Part shown: positions 1 through 8,199 of the stretch, one piece after another
How the letters are laid out: every line of letters starts with the position of its first letter
Numbering within the stretch: the first letter of the stretch is position 1
DNA from: Archangium sp.
GTDB taxonomy: Bacteria; Myxococcota; Myxococcia; Myxococcales; Myxococcaceae
Direction: 5' to 3'
Length of the DNA: 9,534 nt
Assembly: GCA_016793585.1 (NCBI GenBank)
Contig: JAEUJR010000614.1
Location: forward strand, 1 to 9,534
Notes under the pieces: model-generated
Told to the model about the DNA's origin: nothing
What the model saw: only the letters and a program-made list of their open reading frames with translations
The model's database searches: none
Made by a program: the position numbers and the translations under genes

Positions 1-54
1 CAGAGCAACCTGTCGATCAGCTTGTCGGTCGGGCTCGCGTCGAAGGCGCGCTGA
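1..54 (+). CDS. C-terminal end of an unidentified gene (partial, tentative)
   Basis: Reading frame 1 encodes about 17 residues ending in ASKAR and a TGA at 52-54, four bases before the kinase stop codon on the other strand, so the two genes would converge. Every sense codon ends in G or C, and the G/C-rich third position changes phase relative to the kinase gene just past base 57, which suggests a separate coding frame here. The residues alternate hydrophobic and polar (NLSISLSVGL), as in a beta strand. The overlapping minus-strand frame (VQRAFDASPTDKLIDRLL) also looks codon-biased, but it has an in-frame TGA upstream and no start codon before the window edge, so the plus strand is preferred. 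Function cannot be assigned. Confidence 0.3.
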   Translation, partial: QSNLSISLSVGLASKAR

Positions 55-57
55 ACG

Positions 58-2793
<2,736 letters not shown>

Positions 2794-2826
2794 CGGTGAG
2801 GCGCCCGACAGATTAGACGAAAGGCC

Positions 2827-4260
2827 TCAGGGCTTGATGAGCGCGTCGATGGGCACGGGCGACTGGTTCGAGATGTGCCCGAAGGTGAGGCCCATCGACT
2901 TCAGCAACGTCGCGTGCAGGTCGGGCGGGCGAATGAGGTTGCCACCCGACGCGTCCATCGCGCCGGTGCGAAAGTTCCACTTCGTCACGCCCATGCCCGG
3001 GTTGGTGGAGGCGCCGAACACGGTGTTGCCCTTGATGCCAGGGCCCGCCATCAGGCAGCTCGAGACGAGGTGATGGTCGCGGCCGCCGCGGGTGTTCATC
3101 AGCGGCGTGCGCGAGAACTCGCTGAACACCATCAGGTTCGTGCAGGCCCACACCGACTTCGTGGTGCCCGGCGCCTGCTTCGTCTTCAGGTACGAGATGA
3201 GCCGGCCGAGCGCGTCGAAGCCCATGCGCAGGCCCGCGGGCTGCTGCGTCGACCAATCGAAGTGGTCGTCGAGGTCTTCGCCCAGCGTGACGCTCACCAC
3301 CTGCGAGACGCCGTTCGTCAGCGCCTGCGCGGCCACCGCGGCACGGCCACGCGCGTTGGTGAGGTCGGCCGACGTCGTGATGTTGAAGGCCGTGAACAGG
3401 TCGGCCAGCGCCGGCGTCGCCGGCAGCGCGAAGTTGAACAGCGCCGCCTTCGACGGGTTCATCAGGTTGCGGCCGAGCGCGCGCGAGTCTTTGAACGCGT
3501 CGACGAGGCCGTTCGCGTTGAAGCCGTGCGCGGTGCACGAGTCGGGCGTGGCCATCTCGAACTGGGCGAGCGCGGTGTTCGACGCGGCGGGCAGCGTCGC
3601 TCCGCTCTGCGGCTGCATCACCGTCAAGAGGTCGCGGTAGCTGGCGACGCCGACGGCGCTGGCGGTCGCAGGCAGGCCCTCGTTGTACGTCTCGACGCCC
3701 ATGGCCAGGTTCGGCACGTCGGTGAGCGCGCCGGTCTGCGCGGCGAAGGCCGTGTTGAGGCTCGACCCCGACGCGACGAGGCCACGCGGGAACTTGCCGG
3801 TGATGAGGTAGCGGCGGCCCACCTCGTGGGTGAGCGTGTCCATCTGCAGGCCGCGCACGATGGCGAGGTCGGCCCCGTGCTGAATCAGCGACTGTGGCAC
3901 CGCAGGCCCGAACGAGAGGTTGCCGCTCGTCTGCACGCCCGAACCACCGGTGGCGGTGAGCACCTGCGCGACCCCCGTGTCGTCGTCGCCTGCGACGTCG
4001 TAGGCCGGCTGAATGCGGCTCGTCGGCGTGCGGCCACCGACGTACTGGAACTGCGGGTCGTTCTGCGGCCGCGGGTCGAGCGCGAGCAGCTGGTCCCACC
4101 CGCCCGAGAAGTACACGACGAGCAGGTACTTCGGGTCGCCCGCGGGCAGCGCGAACGCCTGGCTGCCGAGCGGTGACTGCTGAAGGACGAGGCCTCCACC
4201 AGCGACACTGAGAATCTCGAGGAAGGAGCGACGCGAGAGGGAGGGCTTCATGGCGGTCAT
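2827..4260 (-). CDS. Tat-exported DUF1501 family protein
   Basis: 477 residues. A twin-arginine signal is visible (LSRRSFLEIL, R10-R11), followed by a hydrophobic stretch to about residue 37, so it should be exported folded through Tat. The mature part starts with YLLVVYFSGGWDQLLALD and has EFSRTP (381-386), RGGRDHH (391-397) and GPGIKGNTVFGAS (406-418). These are hallmarks of DUF1501, a family related to the alkaline phosphatase/sulfatase fold and commonly encoded beside DUF1549/1553 or DUF1800 genes. Reaction and substrate are not established for the family. Length is usual for it. The start lies 13 bases after the stop of the preceding lipoprotein gene; an alternative ATG (residue 4, at 4251) would keep the Tat motif equally well and neither has a strong ribosome site. 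The kinase gene follows 33 bases downstream. Confidence 0.92.
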   Translation of the reverse strand: MTAMKPSLSRRSFLEILSVAGGGLVLQQSPLGSQAFALPAGDPKYLLVVYFSGGWDQLLALDPRPQNDPQFQYVGGRTPTSRIQPAYDVAGDDDTGVAQVLTATGGSGVQTSGNLSFGPAVPQSLIQHGADLAIVRGLQMDTLTHEVGRRYLITGKFPRGLVASGSSLNTAFAAQTGALTDVPNLAMGVETYNEGLPATASAVGVASYRDLLTVMQPQSGATLPAASNTALAQFEMATPDSCTAHGFNANGLVDAFKDSRALGRNLMNPSKAALFNFALPATPALADLFTAFNITTSADLTNARGRAAVAAQALTNGVSQVVSVTLGEDLDDHFDWSTQQPAGLRMGFDALGRLISYLKTKQAPGTTKSVWACTNLMVFSEFSRTPLMNTRGGRDHHLVSSCLMAGPGIKGNTVFGASTNPGMGVTKWNFRTGAMDASGGNLIRPPDLHATLLKSMGLTFGHISNQSPVPIDALIKP

Positions 4261-4273
4261 CTCGTTTCGTGCG

Positions 4274-5026
4274 TCAGTACAGGTGGTACTCGGGAGCCAT
4301 CAGCAGACCGACGCACACCGCGCGCCAGCCTTCCTTCACGTGCGCAGCCGTCGGCGTCGCCGTGCCAGCCGCGCCCTTCACCGCGTCGTCGAAGAGCTTG
4401 CGCAGCGGCGCCAGCGTCGCGTCGTCGGTGAGCGGCACCTTGATGCCGTGGAAGCGCAGCTTCAGGTAGGCGAGGTTCTGGTCGACGGCCGCGGCGTTCG
4501 ACGACACCGTGTCGGTCAACGCCACCGACTTGTAGATGACGCGTTGGTTCGCAGCCTTCGTCTGGTCGGCGTTCACCGCGCGCGTGCACGCGTCTTTCGC
4601 GGCGTCGTCCATGAACTTGAGGAACAGCGATGACGGCTCGAGGTTCTCGTCGACGACGCCGATGTAGTCGGGCTCTCCGAGCGTGCGGGAGCGGTTGTCG
4701 AAGCCGTTCACGCTGCCCACCATCCACGTCGAGCCGCCGAGCGCGACGGTCATCGACTGCGCGAGCTGCCGAACCGAGAGGCGCTGCGAGCCCGCCGAGG
4801 CAGGGCCCGTCATCACTGCGCCGCCACCGCCCGTCGAGCCGCCACCAGCGCCGCCGCCTCCCGCCGAGCCGCCGCCGAGAATCGCAGGGTGCTCGAAGGG
4901 CAACGCGGGGCCGCTCTCGGTGACGACGAGCGACGGGTCCTTCACGATGGGCGCGGGCGGCTGCACGACGGCCTGGGAGCACGCCCCCAACACCACGACG
5001 AGACAGGCAGAGACGAGGCGGTTCAT
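4274..5026 (-). CDS. Small lipoprotein with glycine-rich linker, partner of the DUF1588-like and DUF1501 proteins
   Basis: 250 residues. The signal peptide MNRLVSACLVVVLGACSQ ends in an LGAC lipobox with C16 as the predicted lipidated residue. A proline-containing spacer and a glycine/serine linker (about 51-69) lead to a domain of about 170 residues. It begins with SQRLSVRQLAQSM, which resembles the RLsrreY opening of DUF1587/1592-type proteins, and includes GEPDYIGVVDENLEPSSLF. The C-terminus, VCVGLLMAPEYHLY, resembles the 'LL.SPEFlY' segment of DUF1592/DUF1553/DUF1800 proteins. No CxxCH is present, so haem binding is unlikely. A longer open frame reaches 5185, but the start at 5026 is chosen because it gives the signal peptide, has a GGAGGG ribosome site four bases upstream, and overlaps the preceding stop as ATGA. 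It probably acts as an anchored partner of gene neighbours. The family link is inference from short motifs. Confidence 0.85.
   Translation of the reverse strand: MNRLVSACLVVVLGACSQAVVQPPAPIVKDPSLVVTESGPALPFEHPAILGGGSAGGGGAGGGSTGGGGAVMTGPASAGSQRLSVRQLAQSMTVALGGSTWMVGSVNGFDNRSRTLGEPDYIGVVDENLEPSSLFLKFMDDAAKDACTRAVNADQTKAANQRVIYKSVALTDTVSSNAAAVDQNLAYLKLRFHGIKVPLTDDATLAPLRKLFDDAVKGAAGTATPTAAHVKEGWRAVCVGLLMAPEYHLY
4820..4876 (-). repeat. Glycine/serine-rich low-complexity linker within the lipoprotein
   Basis: Residues 51-69 of the lipoprotein are almost all glycine with a few Ser, Ala and Thr (GGGSAGGGG, then AGGGSTGGGG). In DNA this is an imperfect GCC/CCG-rich tract. It most likely provides a flexible tether between the lipid anchor and the folded domain. 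Such tracts often vary in length between strains by slippage, but that cannot be seen from one sequence. Confidence 0.75.
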
Positions 5027-6666
5027 CGCACCCTCCGGTACTGCGGCTGCGTGACGATCTGCTCGACGAGCCACGGCAGGCTGTAGTTGTTGGTCTTGAA
5101 GCCGTTCGCGAGCGTGTCGAGCGTGTCGACCTCGTCGGCGCTCGTGCCCGACAGGCGCATGTCGCGCTTCATCAGGTTCGTCCACGCGCGCTTCACCACG
5201 CAGCGGGCGAAGGTGCCGTTGGCGAGCGACTCGTTCACGCGCTTGCGGGGGCCACCGGCGAGCGCGGCCGTGATCTCAGGGTGCTGCGCATCGGCGTACT
5301 GGTAGGGCAGCAGCGCGCCCGCGTTGTCGGCCGCGTCGTTCGTCACGTAGAAGCGCTGGCAGACGGCGTTGCTGCTGTTCACGCAGGTCGGCTTCAGGCG
5401 CGCCCACTCGGTGAGGTTGGTGAGCAGCGTGGTGCCAGACTCCGCGAACTGCCCCCAGTGGCTGGCGAGCGGCTCGAGCCCACGGTGACAGCCGCGGCAG
5501 GTGCAGCGCTTCGTGAGGTCGCCCGAGTCGGCCGAGCAGCCGTCGGTGGCCGGGTCTTCGAGGCGGGAAGGCGGCACGTACGACTCGCACTCGAAGTCGA
5601 TGCGGTAGCGGTTCGCGCGGCCGCGGTTCGTCTGAAAGCGCAGCAGGTAGGCCATGCTCGTGAGCGCGCCGGCGTGCAGGTCGGAGCCGCGGTCGACGTC
5701 GCTCCACGTCGTGTCGAGGAACGCCTTGTTCACGTTCGGCTCGGTGGGGTCGGGCATGGCCCAGATGCGGTTGACCGACAGGTTCGCGCCGAGGTCGCGC
5801 TTGTAGTGGGCGAGCGCGCCGTTCACCGGCACCACCCGCGAGAGCACGAGGTCGGTGTACGGCTGGCCGCCGGTCGAGACGCGGTCGACGAGCCGGCCGA
5901 GCTGCTCACGCGCCGAGCTCGCGATGACGCTGCGCACCGCCGCCGTCGGGCCGTAACAGAACTTGAGGCCCACGCCGCAGCCGCAGGCGATGTTGCCGTT
6001 CGTCTCGTAGTGGCCACACGAGAGCGTGCGCGCCGAGGTGCCGGTGCCGATGGTGACGGTCTCGGTCTCTTGCGCGTCATAGGCGCAGACCTTGATGGGC
6101 GTGGTCGACCAGTACGGCGTCACCAGGCGCCAGCCCTCCTGACGAACCGTGGTGCCGTTCACCACCGAGGTGCGAATGAACGCGGGGTCGGGGCGAAAGC
6201 CGCCGCCGGGCAAGAAGTGCGTCTGCTCGTAGTCACCACACTGCGGGCCGTTGGCGGTGGTGTTGACGTCGGCGAGGCCGCGGAACGTGCGGCGGCGGCC
6301 AGTCGACGACAGCAACGAGACGTCGGGCGGCCCGTTGTTGGTGCCGTTCACCACGAGCTGCGAGTTCACGTTGTTGAGCGCGAGGTTCGAGATGTTCGGC
6401 CAGAAGAGGTCTTCGTGGTACCGGCGCATCACGACGCGGAAGTCGTCGCTGCCGAGGTAGCCGCGAATGACCGACGCGGGAATCGAGCTCTGGCCTTCGA
6501 GCGCTTCGTACTCAGTGACGTCGGGAATGCGACCGCGCAGGTCGAGCGAGAGGCGGCGCAGCAGCTGGTACTTGTCGATGTCGCGCGGCTGCTGGCACTC
6601 GGCCGCGGTCTGGGCGAACGCGAGCGGCGCGCAGCCCAGCAGCAAGGTGACGACGAGACGACGCAT
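5023..6666 (-). CDS. Secreted DUF1549/DUF1588-like protein with a CxxCH motif
   Basis: 547 residues from the chosen ATG. The signal peptide MRRLVVTLLLGCAPLAFAQ is clear, with likely cleavage after AFA. Residues ~33-53 (YQLLRRLSLDLRGRIPDVTE) match the RLsLDLtGlpP opening of DUF1549-type proteins. A DUF1588-like block follows at about 331-405: HAGALTSMAYLLRF, NRGRANRYRIDFECESYVPP, then CRGCHRGLEPLASHWG with C390, C393 and H394. This is the usual 'CagCH..idPlG' site, a possible c-type haem site. The C-terminal FARCVVKRAWTNLMKR and WLVEQIVTQPQYRR fit the end of DUF1585/DUF1553-type proteins. A middle insert carries extra cysteines (C143, C194, C217, C228, C230, C237). A GTG at 6690 overlapping the preceding stop is possible, but ATG 6666 gives the better signal peptide and a GGAGG site. 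It probably works in the periplasm or at the surface with the DUF1501 protein. Activity unknown. Confidence 0.85.
   Translation of the reverse strand: MRRLVVTLLLGCAPLAFAQTAAECQQPRDIDKYQLLRRLSLDLRGRIPDVTEYEALEGQSSIPASVIRGYLGSDDFRVVMRRYHEDLFWPNISNLALNNVNSQLVVNGTNNGPPDVSLLSSTGRRRTFRGLADVNTTANGPQCGDYEQTHFLPGGGFRPDPAFIRTSVVNGTTVRQEGWRLVTPYWSTTPIKVCAYDAQETETVTIGTGTSARTLSCGHYETNGNIACGCGVGLKFCYGPTAAVRSVIASSAREQLGRLVDRVSTGGQPYTDLVLSRVVPVNGALAHYKRDLGANLSVNRIWAMPDPTEPNVNKAFLDTTWSDVDRGSDLHAGALTSMAYLLRFQTNRGRANRYRIDFECESYVPPSRLEDPATDGCSADSGDLTKRCTCRGCHRGLEPLASHWGQFAESGTTLLTNLTEWARLKPTCVNSSNAVCQRFYVTNDAADNAGALLPYQYADAQHPEITAALAGGPRKRVNESLANGTFARCVVKRAWTNLMKRDMRLSGTSADEVDTLDTLANGFKTNNYSLPWLVEQIVTQPQYRRVR
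5031..5036 (-). promoter_or_regulatory. Ribosome binding site GGAGGG that fixes the lipoprotein start at 5026
   Basis: Read on the minus strand, the bases before the ATG at 5026 are taccGGAGGGtgcg. This is a near-consensus Shine-Dalgarno four bases from the start codon and lies inside the 3' end of the DUF1588-like gene. With the ATGA stop/start overlap (5023-5026) it argues for translational coupling and against the longer start at 5185. Confidence 0.75.
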
Positions 6667-6670
6667 GTGG

Positions 6671-6675
6671 CCTCC
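6671..6675 (-). promoter_or_regulatory. Ribosome binding site GGAGG supporting the start at 6666
   Basis: The minus-strand sequence before the ATG at 6666 reads tcttcGGAGGccac, a clear Shine-Dalgarno four bases upstream. The competing GTG at 6690 has no comparable site. This decides for the shorter protein, which begins directly with a signal peptide. Confidence 0.7.
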
Positions 6676-6686
6676 GAAGAAAGTGC

Positions 6687-7910
6687 TCACGGCAGGAGCC
6701 CCTGCGCGACCCAGCGCTCGAGCACCTGGTACTGACTGGGACGAAGCAGCCCCGACGCGGCGGGCGGCATCGGGTTGTCCGGGTTCTTCACGCGGTCGAG
6801 CGACATGGCCGCCGCGGCCTTCGCCTTCTGAAAGTTCGTGAAGTCGATGAGCGGCGCGTAGTTCGCGCCCGAGCTGTGGCAGCTGGTGCAGTGCGCGGTG
6901 AAGAAGGGCTTCACGTCGGCGAAGCGCACCGGCTGCTCCTCGGGCGTGGTGGCCAGCCGCTTGAGCTGCACGCCGTCGAGCGTGAAGACGGCTCCAGCGG
7001 AGTCGCGCACGACGCCCGAGACCACCGGCGCCGCGACGTCACCCAGCACGCGCACGTCGTCGACGAGCATCGAGAAGAGCTTGCCGTTCGACTGAATGAA
7101 GGCTGCGTCACCGTCGACCGAGACGTCGTTCACCGCGCTGGCGTCGCCGAAGCCGAGCAGCACCACGTCGTTGGTGGGCGTCACCTTCACCAGGCCTTCG
7201 GTGGTGGCGAAGACGATGGCGCCGTCTCCCAGCTTCACGCCCGCCGTCACCGCGCCGAGACCCTTCGCCAGCACCGTCACCTTCGGCGCCGCGACGTCGA
7301 CGAGGTACAGCCGCTCGCCCTTCACGACGAGCGCCACCTGCGCGTCACGGCCGACGACGGAGCTGATGACGCCAGCGCCCTTCGGGTCGTCGAGCGCGAT
7401 GGAGTCGACGTCGCCCGAGCTCACCCGCAGCAGCGCAGCGTCGGTGCGCAGCCACCAGGTCTCGGCCGCTCCTTCACCGACGACGTCGATGGCCTTCACG
7501 TCAGCGAGCGGCAGCGAATCAGAGACGGGCGAGCGGAGCAGCCGGCCCATGCGCTCGAGGAACACGCCGTTCGACGAGAGCCACAACGAGCCCGTGCCAC
7601 GACGGCCGACGAGGCGCACCGTGCCGAGCGAATCGGTTCCACTCGCGCCGACCGGCACCGGCTTGAGCATCGTGCCCATGCGCACCGAGACCGAGTCGGC
7701 GTTCACGACAGCAACCTGGCCCGAGACCAGCGAGAGGCCCACGGCCGTGACGGAGGACATCACCGTCGACGAGGTGGGACGGGTGGTGTCTTGCGGCGTC
7801 AACGACACCCGCGTGAGCGACGGAGGCTCGACTGGCGCGGGCGGCGGCATCACGATCTGCCCCGGCGCGCAGGCGGCGAAGAACAGCAGGCTGGTTGGAA
7901 GGAGGCGCAT
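6687..7910 (-). CDS. Lipoprotein with propeller-like body and C-terminal cytochrome c domain
   Basis: 407 residues. The signal MRLLPTSLLFFAACAPGQ gives a lipobox-like FAAC with C14 as the lipidation site, then a proline-rich spacer. Residues ~35-320 are rich in short beta-type segments in a loose repeat (SLWLSSNGVFLERMGRLL, TWWLRTDAALLRVSSGDV, GAIVFATTEGLVKVTPTN, GDAAFIQSNGKLFSMLVD, GAVFTLDGVQLKRLA), as in a beta-propeller. The last ~80 residues are a class I-like cytochrome c: FFTAHCTSCHSSG (C341, C344, H345 for covalent haem) and PDNPMPPAASG with M381 as likely distal ligand. It should be an envelope electron carrier or haem sensor. An open frame extends to 8051, but the start at 7910 is chosen for the lipoprotein signal; a weak CAGG lies four bases upstream. 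First gene of the presumed operon. The propeller is inferred from the repeat pattern only. Confidence 0.88.
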   Translation of the reverse strand: MRLLPTSLLFFAACAPGQIVMPPPAPVEPPSLTRVSLTPQDTTRPTSSTVMSSVTAVGLSLVSGQVAVVNADSVSVRMGTMLKPVPVGASGTDSLGTVRLVGRRGTGSLWLSSNGVFLERMGRLLRSPVSDSLPLADVKAIDVVGEGAAETWWLRTDAALLRVSSGDVDSIALDDPKGAGVISSVVGRDAQVALVVKGERLYLVDVAAPKVTVLAKGLGAVTAGVKLGDGAIVFATTEGLVKVTPTNDVVLLGFGDASAVNDVSVDGDAAFIQSNGKLFSMLVDDVRVLGDVAAPVVSGVVRDSAGAVFTLDGVQLKRLATTPEEQPVRFADVKPFFTAHCTSCHSSGANYAPLIDFTNFQKAKAAAAMSLDRVKNPDNPMPPAASGLLRPSQYQVLERWVAQGLLP

Positions 7911-8199
7911 CGCGCCTGACCTTGAGCAAGCTGGCGGCCAACGAATTGTCGAAATGAAATCAACCAGTTGGGCATGTGCCGACGGTGAGCCCAGGTGGAT
8001 CTGGCGTGTCGGTGCGCGAGCCTCTGTCCTCTGGACGAGGACAACGACCAACGCCCTCCGTCAGTCGCGAGCCTGCGAGTGACGTGGCCTCAACCGCGGC
8101 CTCCTCGAGACGAACGGCTGCAACCGCGTCGTCGACCCTCCATGAACGCTGACAGATGAAGCAGGGGCCTTCCGCCCGCTGTCACGTTCAAGATACACC
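7911..8199. promoter_or_regulatory. Divergent intergenic region, probable promoters of the operon and of the PocR-type regulator
   Basis: These 289 bases separate two divergent genes. No open frame here looks coding. A short stretch richer in A/T (about 7941-7965) stands out from the GC-rich surroundings, about 30-55 bases upstream of the minus-strand start at 7910, and is the best place for the operon promoter, although no convincing -35/-10 pair with normal spacing is visible. An inverted repeat (8025-8043) and a repeated octamer CAACCGCG (8091-8098 and 8121-8128) lie nearer the regulator gene. The upstream frame of the regulator is closed by a TGA at 8143-8145. Confidence 0.45.
8025..8043. 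promoter_or_regulatory. Perfect 7-bp inverted repeat, candidate operator
   Basis: TGTCCTC-N5-GAGGACA is an uninterrupted dyad with 7-bp arms and a 5-base spacer. It sits between the two divergent start codons, about 115 bases from the operon start and 157 from the regulator start. The geometry suits a dimeric helix-turn-helix protein, and a Fis-type protein is encoded next door. A small hairpin in a transcript or chance remain possible. Confidence 0.3.

Noticed and set aside
2812..2834. Possible terminator between the DUF1501 and kinase genes
   Set aside because: The minus strand reads AAGCCCTGAGGCCTTT here: only a short bulged stem overlapping the DUF1501 stop with three Ts, too weak to call.
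2875..4176. Long plus-strand open frame opposite the DUF1501 gene
   Set aside because: Arg/Val/Gly-rich translation without motifs; shadow of a clear DUF1501 gene.
5027..5185. N-terminal extension of the small lipoprotein to 5185
   Set aside because: The extra 53 residues are Arg/His-rich shadow of the overlapping gene; the internal ATG has a GGAGGG site and a lipobox.
5281..6735. Long plus-strand open frame opposite the DUF1588-like gene
   Set aside because: Arg/Ala/Val-rich with no domain signature; shadow of the real gene on the minus strand.
8002..8017. Possible sigma-54 promoter (TGGCGTGTCGGTGCGC)
   Set aside because: The GG and GC elements are not separated by the required ten bases and the -12 TTGC is poor.
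7911..8051. N-terminal extension of the cytochrome lipoprotein to 8051
   Set aside because: It would place 47 unremarkable residues before a good lipoprotein signal and overrun the probable promoter region and part of the inverted repeat.
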